A stretch of 58,606 nucleotides of DNA from the NCBI GenBank assembly GCA_018819135.1, contig JAHJQK010000171.1:1-58606 (forward strand), in the 5' to 3' direction. Position numbers and translations under genes: made by a program. Every line of letters starts with the position of its first letter. Positions within the stretch are counted from its first letter, which is position 1. The notes beneath the pieces are model-generated. The model had not been told where the DNA came from, made no database searches, and saw only the letters and a list, made by a program, of their open reading frames with translations. Below are positions 31,458 through 41,125 of this stretch, in pieces. Source of the stretch: Pseudomonadota bacterium (GTDB lineage: Bacteria > Desulfobacterota > SM23-61).

Positions 31458-33143
31458 ATGTTTGATAAAAAATTTTTGGAGGATTTGAGAATGCAACAGG
31501 CGGAATGGGGAAAAAATCTGGGAAAAGACATCGAATGGTACGGAGAGCGCCGCAAAGAATTTTCCTCCAGTTCCGGAATCCCTTCTAAAAGTCTTTACAC
31601 TCCCCTAGACTTAGAAGACGAAAAGATTGATTATCTCCGAGATATTGGATTCCCGGGGCAGTATCCCTTTACTCGAGGAATTCATCCGAATATGTATCGG
31701 AGGGAGCCATTCACGTTCAGGATTTATACAGGCTTCGGAACTCCCAGAGAAACCAACCAGCGGGTTAAATACTTGTTGAAATTAGGGGTTAATGACGTAC
31801 AGTTAGCCGCCGATCTTCCTACCCAAGTAGGCTACGATTCAGATCACATCATGGCCCGGGGGGAAGTGGGCAAAGTGGGGGTGGCGATCGATTCCTTGAG
31901 AGACATGGAGATGATTTTCGATGGGGTTCCTTTAAATTCCTTTAAGCGGGTAAGCACCCTCTTCAACTCTCTGGGGCCCATCGCGCTTTCCCTCTTCATG
32001 GCTCTTGGAGAAAAGCAGGGTTTGGATATCAAAGATTATGTAGTGGACCTGCAAAATGACGTGATCAAAGAATATGTCTGCCGGGGAACCTACATATTTC
32101 CCATGGAAGCGGGCGTCAGGCTTTGCACCGATGTCGTCCGTTTCTGCGCAGAGAACGCTCGCAACTGGTACCCCACGACCATTTGCTCGAATCATCTGAA
32201 TGCAGCAGGAGCCGGTTCTACGGCAGCCACTGCTTTTGCGATGGCCAACGGCATGGTCTACATACGGGACATATTGAAGAAAAGTATGTCTATTGATCAA
32301 TTTGCTCCGCTCCTCTGTATGTTTTTGGATGAACGGGAGGACATTTTTATCTCGGTAGCCAATTTTCGCGCCACTCGCCGGCTCTGGGCCCGAATTCTGA
32401 AGGAGAAGTTCGGCGCCCAGAATTCCGACTCCCTGGCGCTCAAAATCACGGCGTACAGCCATGGGGGGGAAACTCTCCGGGAAGTCTTAAACAACATCGT
32501 CCGCCTAGCCTATGCTGCCTTAGGCTACGTTCTGGGAGGCGTACAGTTCCTTTATACCGCCTCCTTCGATGAAGCGGTCTCCTTAGCCTCGGAGGAAGCT
32601 GTTAAGGTAGCGGTCCGGACCCAGCAGATTTTGGCGCATGAATTGGGGATTACCAATACGGTGGATCCTCTGGGCGGGTCTTACTACATCGAGACCTTAA
32701 CCAGCCAAATCGAGCACCGGATGAACGAGATATTAGAAAAAGTGGAATCCTTAGGAGGAGCCCTGGAGGCTATCCGCAAAGGATATTACCAGAGCGTCAT
32801 CGGGGAGGGAGCGAGTCTGCGCCAGCGGCGGTTTGAGGAAAGAGATATGGTCTCCGTAGGGGTCAATGTTTACCGCACGAAAGAGGAAGACCCGGAACCC
32901 CTTTTCCGGATGAATCAGCAGTGCGAGGAAGAGCAGGTCAAGAATTTGCAGACCTTGCGCCGCGAGCGAAACTCTCGGGAAGTCCAGTCGGCCCTATCAG
33001 ACGTAAAGCGGGTGGCCAAAGGAGAAGACAATCTGGTCCCAGCTATTTTCTCTGCCGTTAAGGCTTATGCCACAGTGGGTGAGATCAGCGATGTTCTGAG
33101 AGAGGTCTTCGGGGAATACAAAGAGGCCATTTCCTACCTGTGA
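31458..33143 (+). CDS. B12-dependent acyl-CoA mutase, large subunit (methylmalonyl-CoA mutase family)
   Basis: Catalytic alpha subunit of 561 residues without its own B12-binding domain. The frame opens 30 codons earlier, but AAAGGAGG at 31442-31449 fits this ATG. Family blocks are present: RGIHPNMYR, RIYTGFGT (aligned with the Tyr-containing RQYAGFST of methylmalonyl-CoA mutase), the DLPTQVGYDSDH segment, RGTYIFP, and CSNHLNAAG with the catalytic His retained. The B12-binding small subunit starts 9 bases after the stop. Related enzymes act on methylmalonyl-, isobutyryl-, 2-hydroxyisobutyryl- or ethylmalonyl-CoA; the substrate is not decidable by eye. Confidence 0.88.
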   Translation: MFDKKFLEDLRMQQAEWGKNLGKDIEWYGERRKEFSSSSGIPSKSLYTPLDLEDEKIDYLRDIGFPGQYPFTRGIHPNMYRREPFTFRIYTGFGTPRETNQRVKYLLKLGVNDVQLAADLPTQVGYDSDHIMARGEVGKVGVAIDSLRDMEMIFDGVPLNSFKRVSTLFNSLGPIALSLFMALGEKQGLDIKDYVVDLQNDVIKEYVCRGTYIFPMEAGVRLCTDVVRFCAENARNWYPTTICSNHLNAAGAGSTAATAFAMANGMVYIRDILKKSMSIDQFAPLLCMFLDEREDIFISVANFRATRRLWARILKEKFGAQNSDSLALKITAYSHGGETLREVLNNIVRLAYAALGYVLGGVQFLYTASFDEAVSLASEEAVKVAVRTQQILAHELGITNTVDPLGGSYYIETLTSQIEHRMNEILEKVESLGGALEAIRKGYYQSVIGEGASLRQRRFEERDMVSVGVNVYRTKEEDPEPLFRMNQQCEEEQVKNLQTLRRERNSREVQSALSDVKRVAKGEDNLVPAIFSAVKAYATVGEISDVLREVFGEYKEAISYL

Positions 33144-33152
33144 GGGAGTCCC

Positions 33153-33566
33153 ATGGAAGGTAAAATTCGTATCCTTATATCGAAGGTGGGGTTGGACGGG
33201 CACGACGTAGGCGCGAAACTTGTGGCCAGGGCCCTCAGGGATGCGGGAATGGAAGTCGTTTATGCCGGTCTGCGCCGTACTCCCGAAGAGGTGGTCAACA
33301 TCGCTATCCAGGAAGATGTGGATGCCATCGGCATCAGCCTTCTTTCTGGTGCCCATATGACCTTTTTCTCCCTCATTATGAAACTCCTCGCGGAGAAAAA
33401 CGCCTCTGACATCATGCTCTTTGGGGGAGGCGTGATCCCGGTCAGCGAGATTAGAGAATTGAAACGCCTGGGAGTAAGAGAATTATTTACCGCGGGAACG
33501 ACGACTTCGCAGATCGTCGAATTTGTTAAAAAGGAAATCGGCAAAAGGAAAAAGGAAAAGGATTAA
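33153..33566 (+). CDS. B12-binding small subunit of acyl-CoA mutase
   Basis: A 137-residue cobalamin-binding domain. The DXHXXG motif that supplies the cobalt-ligand His is LDGHDVG (about residues 13-19), followed by [20 protein letters not shown] (near 63) and the GG of FGGGVIP match the other two B12-contact motifs. It pairs with the large subunit just upstream. The last four bases overlap the end of the convergent small-subunit gene. Confidence 0.92.
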   Translation: MEGKIRILISKVGLDGHDVGAKLVARALRDAGMEVVYAGLRRTPEEVVNIAIQEDVDAIGISLLSGAHMTFFSLIMKLLAEKNASDIMLFGGGVIPVSEIRELKRLGVRELFTAGTTTSQIVEFVKKEIGKRKKEKD

Positions 33567-33967
33567 TGCATCGTTCTCTCATGCTCTTTCTGAAGGAACT
33601 CCACAATACTCCGGGTACTGGTCCCAGGGCCAAACACCCCCTTCACCCCCATTTCCTTCAATGCCGGGATATCTTCCTGGGGGATAATTCCTCCCATGAC
33701 AAGTGGGGTATTTTCAAGCCCCTTTTCTTTCATCAGATCGATCACCCGGGAAGCAAACTCCTTGTGGGCACCGGAAAGGATGCTCAGGCCGATCATATCC
33801 ACATCTTCTTGAATCGCCGCCTGGACGATCATCTCCGGGGTCTGACGAGGACCGGTGTAAATGACCTCCATTCCCGCGTCCCGGAGAACGCGGGCAACCA
33901 ATTTCGCCCCGGTCTCATGACCGTCCAGTCCGGGCTTGGCAATCAGGATTCGAATTTTTTTGGCCAT
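33563..33967 (-). CDS. B12-binding small subunit of a second acyl-CoA mutase
   Basis: A 134-residue cobalamin-binding domain with LDGHETG (about residues 14-20), SILSGAH and VMGGIIP. It resembles the convergent neighbour closely, as expected from a shared family, but its partner is the minus-strand large subunit that ends 8 bases before it. Tail-to-tail genes share the four bases at their stops. Confidence 0.92.
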   Translation of the reverse strand: MAKKIRILIAKPGLDGHETGAKLVARVLRDAGMEVIYTGPRQTPEMIVQAAIQEDVDMIGLSILSGAHKEFASRVIDLMKEKGLENTPLVMGGIIPQEDIPALKEMGVKGVFGPGTSTRSIVEFLQKEHERTMH

Positions 33968-33975
33968 AACCGCTC

Positions 33976-35766
33976 CTAAATGATGGTTGGGGGTTTATAC
34001 TCGCCGAAGATCTCCCGCAGGATTCCAAAAATCTCTCCCACGGAGGCATGGGCCTTCACCGCCTCGATCATGGCGGGGACGATATTCCCATTCCGACCCG
34101 CGGCCTTGGATTCAGCAACCTTCCGAATCTCTGCCAGACTCTTCTCCACCCGTGACCGGTCCCTTTCCCTTCTGGCTTTGTTCAGGCGCTCGACCTGGCG
34201 CCGTTCCGCCTCCTGGTCTCCCGTGAAGAGTTTGATGGGAACCTCTTTTTCCACGACGTGCTTGTTCACGCCAATGACGCTCCTCTGCCCGCTCTCGACC
34301 TCCCGCTGGTAGCGATACATCCCCTCGGCCATCTCCCGCAGATAATAGCCCTTCTCCAGAGCCGAGATGGCACCCCCCAGGTCCTCTATCTTCTGGTAAA
34401 CTTCCCGCGCCTTCTCTTCCAACTGGTTGGTGAGGCTCTCCACAAAGTAAGACCCGCCCAGAGGGTCCACGGTCTGGCCCACTAGATTTTCTTCGCTGAG
34501 GATGATCTTCGTAATCTGGCTCAGGCGCGTGGACTCGAAGGTGGGAAGGGCCAGAGCTTCATCATGGGCCGGGGTGACCACATGCTCCACCCCCCCCAGG
34601 ATGGAGGCCAGAACATGCACGGTGGTCCGCACAATATTGTTTAAGGGCTCCTGGGCCGTTAAGCGGTGCGCCCCGGTAAAAACCGTCAGCCGCAACGCCA
34701 GCACCCGGGGGTCGTCGGTTTTGAACCTCTCCTTGGCGACCCGGGCCCATAGACGCCGCACCGCCCGGAATTTGGCCACCTCCTCAAAGAGGTCATTGTC
34801 CGCGGTCATATGAAGATTGATCCAGGGGACGAAGTCCGCCGGAGGAATCCCCTTTCTCTGGGCAGCTTCCGCGTAGGCCATCAAGTTGGCCACGCCGAAC
34901 CCCACTTCCTGGCTGGTGGTGCATCCTCCCCAGCGCATGGTGGTCGTGCAGTTGTACTGGGGTTCCCAGGCGGGGAGATATTTCCGAATGTACTCTACCA
35001 CATCCGAGGCCAGGTCGATGGCCGCGCGGGGCGGGAAAATGTAGGTGCCCCTGCCTGTATACTCCTTGATGGGGTCATTCTGGATCATGAGCTTCATCTT
35101 GGCCGGGTCCAATTCAAACCTCTCCCCCAGCGCATAGAACATGGCCACCACCCAGGGGCCGATACAGTTGCCCACCGTCCCGGTGTGAATTCGGTCCAGG
35201 GGCATCCCGCTAAAGACTCTCTCCATATCCGGCAAGGTACAAAGCGCGACTCCTACTTTCCCCACCTCCCCTCGGGCCATGGGATGATCCGAGTCATACC
35301 CGTTCTGCGTGGGAAGGTCGATTGCGAGGCTGATGTTATTCGAACCGGCGGCGCAAAGGTCCCGGTAACGCTCGTTGGCGCTCTCGCTCGACCCATAGCC
35401 GGAATAAAAGCTCAAAGGCCACTGGAAGGCCCGGAACCCTACCGGGTCCCGCCCCCGGGTGTAAGGAAACTGGCCGGGAAAGCCAATATCCTGGAGGGGA
35501 TCCGTGCTTTCCAGGTCCAGGGGGGTATAAAGGCGTTTTACCCCTATTTCTCCCCCGCCGGTCAGAAACTCTTTTTGGGTCTCTCCTTTCTGAATTCCGC
35601 TGTAGACCCGAAACTCTGGCGGAATCTCCCCCGGAGCTAATCGACTCTGGAGCGGCCCTTCTTTCCATTTTTGATACGCCTTGGCAAAATTGGCCGCAGG
35701 GGTCCTTTTTCTTCCTTCTGCCCTGGTCTGCTTTTTCTGGCGCTTCGATTTTATTTTCCGCTCCAT
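33976..35766 (-). CDS. Acyl-CoA mutase large subunit with altered active-site block
   Basis: A 596-residue member of the methylmalonyl-CoA mutase large-subunit family; this ATG follows GGGGGT, while the frame opens at a TTG 12 codons earlier. The basic N-terminal 25 residues ([10 protein letters not shown]) are unusual. [20 protein letters not shown] and RGTYIFPP are normal blocks. In the block that reads SGYHMQEAG in methylmalonyl-CoA mutase this protein has CTTTMRWGG, so the catalytic His appears to be replaced. With its own B12 subunit next to it, it is probably an active mutase on a different substrate (inference). Confidence 0.85.
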   Translation of the reverse strand: MERKIKSKRQKKQTRAEGRKRTPAANFAKAYQKWKEGPLQSRLAPGEIPPEFRVYSGIQKGETQKEFLTGGGEIGVKRLYTPLDLESTDPLQDIGFPGQFPYTRGRDPVGFRAFQWPLSFYSGYGSSESANERYRDLCAAGSNNISLAIDLPTQNGYDSDHPMARGEVGKVGVALCTLPDMERVFSGMPLDRIHTGTVGNCIGPWVVAMFYALGERFELDPAKMKLMIQNDPIKEYTGRGTYIFPPRAAIDLASDVVEYIRKYLPAWEPQYNCTTTMRWGGCTTSQEVGFGVANLMAYAEAAQRKGIPPADFVPWINLHMTADNDLFEEVAKFRAVRRLWARVAKERFKTDDPRVLALRLTVFTGAHRLTAQEPLNNIVRTTVHVLASILGGVEHVVTPAHDEALALPTFESTRLSQITKIILSEENLVGQTVDPLGGSYFVESLTNQLEEKAREVYQKIEDLGGAISALEKGYYLREMAEGMYRYQREVESGQRSVIGVNKHVVEKEVPIKLFTGDQEAERRQVERLNKARRERDRSRVEKSLAEIRKVAESKAAGRNGNIVPAMIEAVKAHASVGEIFGILREIFGEYKPPTII

Positions 35767-35966
35767 TCTTCTTCTACCCCCCTTGTGCGAGACTCTGGCC
35801 AAAATACTTGGCTGGTAAGAATCATGGATTCAAGGTGAACGAATCCTGGGGACCAATATGAGGCCGAAATAAGGGGGTGACCCGAATCTCTGCTGAGCGA
35901 AATAGGCCGGTGATGAACCCCTCTTGCCAGGTCACCCCCACCACGGCTGCACCTCCTTCTATCTCC

Positions 35967-36986
35967 TTACTTCTTTTTCCAGATCAGGTGATCGGGAATC
36001 TTAATTCCCTTCTCCTGGTAGTATTTCGCCGCCCCGGGGTGGACCGGAGCAACCATATTAACGATGTCTTTGGGCTTGACCCATTCCGCCGCCTTAGTCG
36101 CTTTTACCACCTCATCCCAATGCTCCCAGGCTGCCTTGGTCAGTTTGTAGACAACATCCGCCGAGAGCCCGGGCCGGGCATTCACCGTCTGGAGGAACGC
36201 AAGCGTCAGTACATCCTCGTTCTGCCAGGGATAGGTTTTAGCCGGAATGGTAGCTCCGAAGCCCCAGGGCATTCCGGCTAAAACCGTTTTCAATTCTTCA
36301 TTCGTCATCGTAATCAGTCGAAGTTCCCGAGCGGAGCCGGCATCCATCAGCCCACCCCAGGGAGCCCCCACGTTATACATCATGGCATCCACTCGACGAT
36401 CCTTCACCATTTCAATCGCTTCGGCGGGGGTGGAAAATATGAATTTGGGCTTCACCCCGAGCGCCTTGCAAATCTCCTCGGAAATGCCGCTGGTGGGTGA
36501 AGCTCTAGCCCCTACCTGGAGATTTTTTCCATCCAGGTCTTTGTAACTCTTAATCGGAGAATCAACGTAGGTAAAAAATTGGGTAAACCCCGTCGTTGCG
36601 GGCAACATGGAGCAGAAATTCGTAATTGGCTTGCCGCGGGCAAAGTACATTCCATTCATCGCCCAATAGTCCCCCGTCGTGGAAGCACCGGCCAAATCAA
36701 GCTTCCCTTCATTCATCGGAATGTAATTTGCCGTTGTTCCCGCGGTCGCCTGGACGGTTACATCTACCTCGGGGACATACCTTTTCCATACCTCGCTTAA
36801 AGTGGCACAGAACATGTAAATCCAGGTTCCGCTGGAGGCACCCCCGAAGGAAAGACGAACTTTCTCCGGAGCCGCCTCAGCTTTGCTGAGCCCCCAAGGA
36901 AGACAGAGGAAGAAGAACAAAACCGTGGCCACCAACCCCATTGAAAAAACCATTCTCCATTTCCGAAAAGATACCTTTGTTCCCAT
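35967..36986 (-). CDS. TAXI-family TRAP transporter solute-binding protein
   Basis: Periplasmic binding protein, 339 residues; this ATG follows AAAGGAG, and a TTG six codons upstream is also open. A Sec signal peptide covers about residues 8-38. The TAXI family pattern is seen in RLSFGGASSGTWIYMFCATLSEVW and the later VGARASPTSGISEE. It precedes the fused TRAP permease by about 80 bases on the minus strand's downstream side. A ligand cannot be named; known TAXI proteins bind glutamate or other carboxylates. Confidence 0.92.
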   Translation of the reverse strand: MGTKVSFRKWRMVFSMGLVATVLFFFLCLPWGLSKAEAAPEKVRLSFGGASSGTWIYMFCATLSEVWKRYVPEVDVTVQATAGTTANYIPMNEGKLDLAGASTTGDYWAMNGMYFARGKPITNFCSMLPATTGFTQFFTYVDSPIKSYKDLDGKNLQVGARASPTSGISEEICKALGVKPKFIFSTPAEAIEMVKDRRVDAMMYNVGAPWGGLMDAGSARELRLITMTNEELKTVLAGMPWGFGATIPAKTYPWQNEDVLTLAFLQTVNARPGLSADVVYKLTKAAWEHWDEVVKATKAAEWVKPKDIVNMVAPVHPGAAKYYQEKGIKIPDHLIWKKK

Positions 36987-37070
36987 AATAATTTCTCCTT
37001 TCAAATCTGATATTTTAATTTGGTGAAAATCTCAGACAATCATAAGCCCTTACCTCCTTTCTCAGCCATT

Positions 37071-39062
37071 CTATTTCAGTTTTTCGAATTCCCGAACTAC
37101 CTCTCCTCTATTTTCTTTGGTAGAAAAAAGGCTAATCACTATCCTTTTCATCAATTTGCGGAAATCCGAATTCAGAACCGTGCCCACCACTAAAGCGAAG
37201 AAACCAAAGAGATCGGAGTGCCCGCCCGGTACGATCAGGCCGGCGAAGGCTCCCACAAAAAGGACTCTTTGGAAAAAATTGAATTGGACCTTCCCCGCAT
37301 AAAAGCAGCCCTCTGCGGCCATGCTCACCGCCATTACGGCAATCAGCGCGGTTGCGGAGGACCAAAGGATCGCCTTCGCCGACCCGTGCATGAGCAGGAC
37401 GGGATAATAGACAAAAAGGAAAGGAACGATATAGGCGGCGATACCCAGTTTCGTCGCGGTAAATCCTGTTTTGAAAATGGGGGATCCGGCAATAGCCGCT
37501 GCGGCATAAGCGGCACCGCAAACTGGAGGGGTGATGGCGGATATACAGGCGAAATAGAAGACGAATAGATGAGCGGCCAGCGGATAAACCTCGAGTCGAA
37601 TCAAGGCCGGCGCAGCCACCGCCGCCCCCACAATATAGGCAGCGGTAGTGGGAAGGCCCATTCCTAGAAACAAGCAAATGACGGCCGTAAAAAGCAGGCA
37701 GAGGAATAAGGATCCATGGGAAAGACTTATCACCACGGAGCTGAATTTAATTCCCAAGCCGGTGATGGAAACCACGCCCACAATGATCCCCGCGCAGGCA
37801 CATATGGCCGCGATACTCACCGAACTCTGGGCCCCCTGATTCATCCCCTCGATGATTTGGAGGAATCCCATGCGCGTCCTCTTTCTCAAAAGAGAGGAGA
37901 AAATGACGGCTACAATGCTCACCATACCTGCCCGGGACAGGGAAACTTGAGCGATCAGCAGCTGGTGGATGAGAACCCCGATGGGAATCAGAAGATGGCC
38001 CCCCTCTTTCAGGACCTTTATCGTTCTTGGAATCTGATCGCGGGTTAAACCTCTTAAATTCAACCTTGCAGCTTCCAAATCAACCATGCAAAAAACGCCG
38101 CAGTAATAAAGGATGGCAGGAATGATGGCCGCAATGATCACCGCGCCATAGGTAATACCCAGCAGCTCGGCCATGATGAAGGCTGCGGCTCCCATGATGG
38201 GGGGCATGATCTGCCCCCCCGTTGAGGCGGTTGCTTCGACTGCGCCCGCAAAGTAAGGGCGGTAGCCGGTCTTCTTCATCATCGGGATGGTGAAAGACCC
38301 CGTCGTAACCACGTTGGCAATTGAATTGCCGCTGATGGTCCCAAATAAAGAACTGGCGATCACCGACACTTTCGCCGGTCCTCCCCGCCAGCGACCGGCC
38401 AGGGAATTGGCAAATTGAATGAAGAATTCCCCCGCCCCGGAGATCTGAAAAAAGGCGCTGAAAAGCATGAACAAGAAGATAATCCGCACCATCACACTCA
38501 TGACAATGCCAAAAATGGCCATTTCCCCGATCTGAAATCCGATGACCTTCTCCGGCTCGATGCCCATATGCCCTAATAAATTGGCGGGCAAATGTTGGCC
38601 CAAAAAAGCATACAGAAGGAAAACACCGGACAAAATCGGCATGGCCAGGCCGAAGGCCCTCCTGGCAAGTTCGAGCACCGCAACAATCAGGCATAAACCG
38701 AAGATAACATCGGACGTATCGACGGTAGACCCGTACACCCATTGCAGCCGATCGTAGTCGTAGAGGATGAAAAGACAAGGGGCCAGGCCGAGGAAAATGA
38801 AAAAGAAGTCCCAAAAGGTGACGCGCCCGACCTTTTTCTTGCTCGACGGAATCGTCAGGAAACCTAACACCACGATAAACATCATGGCGCCGGTCATAAA
38901 GATCCACAAGTCGGTCACGAAGAAAACCAGGAAGGCGACCTCATAAATCGTAAATCCTACGGCCAATGCGGTGATGAAAACCTTCATGGGGCCGGTGAAG
39001 GTTCGTTTCGTTTCAGTTTCGATGATCGGAACCTTGTCGTTCAGCCGATTCTCTTCAGGCAT
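37071..39062 (-). CDS. TRAP transporter fused permease (DctQ-DctM)
   Basis: A 663-residue inner-membrane protein in which the 4-helix small subunit and the 12-helix large subunit are fused, as is usual for TAXI systems. The N-terminal cytoplasmic 30 residues are followed by about 16-18 hydrophobic helices. The large-subunit signature regions are clear: GTISGNSIANVVTTGSFTIP, then STGGQIMPPIMGAAAF, and GMGLPTTAAYIVGA. It is adjacent to a TAXI binding protein (downstream on the minus strand), giving permease-then-SBP order. Confidence 0.94.
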   Translation of the reverse strand: MPEENRLNDKVPIIETETKRTFTGPMKVFITALAVGFTIYEVAFLVFFVTDLWIFMTGAMMFIVVLGFLTIPSSKKKVGRVTFWDFFFIFLGLAPCLFILYDYDRLQWVYGSTVDTSDVIFGLCLIVAVLELARRAFGLAMPILSGVFLLYAFLGQHLPANLLGHMGIEPEKVIGFQIGEMAIFGIVMSVMVRIIFLFMLFSAFFQISGAGEFFIQFANSLAGRWRGGPAKVSVIASSLFGTISGNSIANVVTTGSFTIPMMKKTGYRPYFAGAVEATASTGGQIMPPIMGAAAFIMAELLGITYGAVIIAAIIPAILYYCGVFCMVDLEAARLNLRGLTRDQIPRTIKVLKEGGHLLIPIGVLIHQLLIAQVSLSRAGMVSIVAVIFSSLLRKRTRMGFLQIIEGMNQGAQSSVSIAAICACAGIIVGVVSITGLGIKFSSVVISLSHGSLFLCLLFTAVICLFLGMGLPTTAAYIVGAAVAAPALIRLEVYPLAAHLFVFYFACISAITPPVCGAAYAAAAIAGSPIFKTGFTATKLGIAAYIVPFLFVYYPVLLMHGSAKAILWSSATALIAVMAVSMAAEGCFYAGKVQFNFFQRVLFVGAFAGLIVPGGHSDLFGFFALVVGTVLNSDFRKLMKRIVISLFSTKENRGEVVREFEKLK

Positions 39063-39171
39063 TGGATTTCCCTTCCCTTATGAATTATCCGAAATAGAAC
39101 CTGCATTTTAAAAAAAATCGCCTCTTTTATCAAAACTAAAAAGCGTAAGGTCCTGAAAGCGGCGGAAAAAA

Positions 39172-39340
39172 TCAAACGTAAAGGGCCATCCCCTCGTCCC
39201 TCGGATCTGCAGCCCCTACAAAGCCCTTGTAAATTGGGTCGCGATGAACTGCATGAATACGACCTGATAATTGACGGTGTTAGGAATGGAGGCTGCGCTC
39301 GATCCGGTTCCCTCGCCAAGGGTTGAGTAGCCACCATGAC
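39172..39340 (-). pseudogene. Possible gamma-glutamyltransferase C-terminal remnant
   Basis: The last 18 codons read KGFVGAADPRDEGMALYV and stop, matching the family's GA(A/S)DPR...G tail; the preceding piece is shifted by one frame. Only about 55 residues remain of a protein normally above 500. The assignment rests on a short motif and is tentative. Confidence 0.35.
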
Positions 39341-39393
39341 ATTCTTCGCTGTCCTCCCTCTCTCGGCCTCCTGTTTATCTTTTAAATTTAATA

Positions 39394-39472
39394 GGACGCA
39401 GATTTACGCAGATAACCGCAGATAATTATTTTCTTTTTAGTTTATCCTGATAATCTATGTATATCCGTGTCC
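39394..39472. repeat. Dispersed GGACGCAGAT-type repeat
   Basis: Begins GGACGCAGAT, continues with two degenerate CGCAGAT words, and ends in ATATCCGTGTCC, a degenerate inverted copy of the start. Same word family as 28848-28883. Confidence 0.6.
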
Positions 39473-39485
39473 AAAAAGGAATTTC

Positions 39486-40652
39486 CTATACAATCAAGAT
39501 ATTCACCGTACAGGCAGCGGTATCGCCCATAATCGCCCCTCCCGAACAATGGGTGAGGCCGGTTTGGGCATTTTTCACCTGGCGCTTCCCCGCCTCTCCC
39601 CTCAGATGCCAAACCACTTCTGCCACTTGAGCCACTCCCGTCGCCCCCACGGGATGCCCCTTGGCTAAAAGCCCGCCGCTGGGGTTCACGGGAAGCTTGC
39701 CGTCGATCTCTGTCCAACCCTCATCGATCCAGCGGCCATATTCGCCCTTGGGAACAAGGCCCAAACTCTCGCACCGTAAGAATTCCGCAATGGTGAAGCA
39801 GTCGTGTACTTCCGCCAAGCTAATATCTTCCGGGGCGATTCCGGCGAACTCGTAAGCCTGTTTCGCAGCGCTGGTCTCGAGTCCGTTCTCGGTTATATCC
39901 CGCAGAAGGTCATAGGTTCCAGTGGTTAGAACCGAGGCCGCCACATAAACGGGTTTGCTCGTGTAGCGAAGAGCCTTATCCTTGCTGCACAGAACCGCTG
40001 CCGCAGCTCCATCCCCGATGGGAGAGCAATGGAGTACGGTTAGGGGGTCGCAGATCATGCGGGCTTTGTGGACTTCTTCTATGGTGCACTCCTTTTGGTA
40101 TTGAGAATTGGGATTCAGGCAGCCATTCTTGTGGTTTTTCACCGAGACCTTGGCCAGCTGTTCAAGGGTCGTCCCATACTTCTCCATATGCTTTTTGGCC
40201 CGCATGGCCCAGACCCCGGGCATGATCAGCCCTAAACTTCCTTCCACTTCCACATCGCTTGCCCCGGCCAGCGCCTGGACGGTTTTTCCTGTATCGCTGG
40301 CGTAGAGTTTTTCCACCCCCACCACTAAGGCTACGTCGTACATTCCCGAGGCGACCGCGATCCAGCCTTCCCGAAAGGCCGTGCTTCCGCTGGAGCAGGC
40401 GTTTTCAATGTTCGTGATGGGGATTCCGGTGATTCCCAACTCTCTCATGACTAACTGACCCAGGACCATGGTCTGTCCGGTCATGACCCCGCCAACGGCA
40501 TTCCCGCAATAACCTACTTGAATCTCCCGGGCAGATATTCCCGCGTCCTTGATCGCCGCTAAACAAGCCGCTCGTCCCAGGTCTTTCAAGCTGGTCCCGA
40601 TAAACTTCCCAAATTTGGTCATGCCTACGCCGATTACCGCCACTTCTCTCAT
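39486..40652 (-). CDS. Thiolase-family protein (SCP2/lipid-transfer type)
   Basis: A 388-residue thiolase-fold enzyme of the kind that works with an OB-fold partner. AGGAGG is correctly spaced for this ATG rather than the one six bases upstream. The nucleophile Cys is in ENACSSGSTAF (near residue 88), and the other active-site blocks are EVHDCF, AKGHPVGATG and HCSGG. It probably cleaves or forms beta-ketoacyl-CoA. The next gene upstream in transcription (40674-41087) encodes its zinc-ribbon OB-fold partner, 21 bases away. Confidence 0.92.
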   Translation of the reverse strand: MREVAVIGVGMTKFGKFIGTSLKDLGRAACLAAIKDAGISAREIQVGYCGNAVGGVMTGQTMVLGQLVMRELGITGIPITNIENACSSGSTAFREGWIAVASGMYDVALVVGVEKLYASDTGKTVQALAGASDVEVEGSLGLIMPGVWAMRAKKHMEKYGTTLEQLAKVSVKNHKNGCLNPNSQYQKECTIEEVHKARMICDPLTVLHCSPIGDGAAAAVLCSKDKALRYTSKPVYVAASVLTTGTYDLLRDITENGLETSAAKQAYEFAGIAPEDISLAEVHDCFTIAEFLRCESLGLVPKGEYGRWIDEGWTEIDGKLPVNPSGGLLAKGHPVGATGVAQVAEVVWHLRGEAGKRQVKNAQTGLTHCSGGAIMGDTAACTVNILIV

Positions 40653-40673
40653 AATCATCCTCCTTGTACTCTT

Positions 40674-41087
40674 TCATTTCTTAACTGGGCGAAAGAGATA
40701 ACCGATGATCGGCTTTCCTGCTTCTTCTCTCACTTGACCGATGGTCAACTCCATATCCAGCCCTAACTCCAAATTTTTCTCCAGGGGCTCAGGGGCGCTG
40801 ATCTGTGAGCAAACCCGGAGGCCCTCGGGCAGATCGATGTAGCCGAAGGCATAAGGGACCTTAAACCCCGGAGAAGGAACTCTCACAATGGTAAACGTGT
40901 AAAGCTTTCCCCGAGGACTCAGCTTCAATTCCTGAAGCTTGTCTTCCACCAAGCAATCGGGGCAGATGGCCGCCTTAGGGAAAAAAATCTTCCTGCAAGA
41001 TCGACATTGATTGCCTAAAATATAGGGCTGATCTCCCGCAGCCAGCGGCCAGGTAAAAAGGCCCTCTTTAAAGGGTGTTCCTTCCAT
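40674..41087 (-). CDS. Zn-ribbon/OB-fold protein (DUF35), thiolase partner
   Basis: A 137-residue protein with an N-terminal zinc ribbon (CRSCRKIFFPKAAICPDCL, near residues 30-48) and an OB-fold domain after it (GKLYTFTIV, then AFGYIDLPEGLRV). AGGAGG precedes this ATG. Such proteins bind thiolase-family enzymes, probably to handle the acyl-CoA. Its location next to the thiolase gene fits a two-subunit enzyme. Confidence 0.9.
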   Translation of the reverse strand: MEGTPFKEGLFTWPLAAGDQPYILGNQCRSCRKIFFPKAAICPDCLVEDKLQELKLSPRGKLYTFTIVRVPSPGFKVPYAFGYIDLPEGLRVCSQISAPEPLEKNLELGLDMELTIGQVREEAGKPIIGYLFRPVKK

Positions 41088-41125
41088 TTGTTCTCCTCCT
41101 GCCATTCTTATCGTGCTTTAGGTCG

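Larger units (their letters stand above)
39063..39485. other. Intergenic region with a decayed gene end and a dispersed repeat
   Basis: The minus strand at 39172-39340 has gene-like pieces in two frames: HGGYSTLGEGTGSSAAS and, ending at 39172, KGFVGAADPRDEGMALYV. The latter resembles the GAADPR...G tail of gamma-glutamyltranspeptidases, so this may be a decayed fragment of such a gene. A dispersed repeat follows at 39394-39472. No intact gene. Confidence 0.45.

Noticed and set aside
31271-33566. Cobalamin riboswitch ahead of the B12-dependent mutase genes
   Set aside because: The gap before the mutase is only 187 bases and shows no B12-box-like conserved core; B12-using enzymes are usually not riboswitch-controlled unless isozymes exist.
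34810-35640. 276-codon plus-strand frame opposite the second mutase
   Set aside because: Antisense shadow of a clear mutase gene with family motifs throughout.
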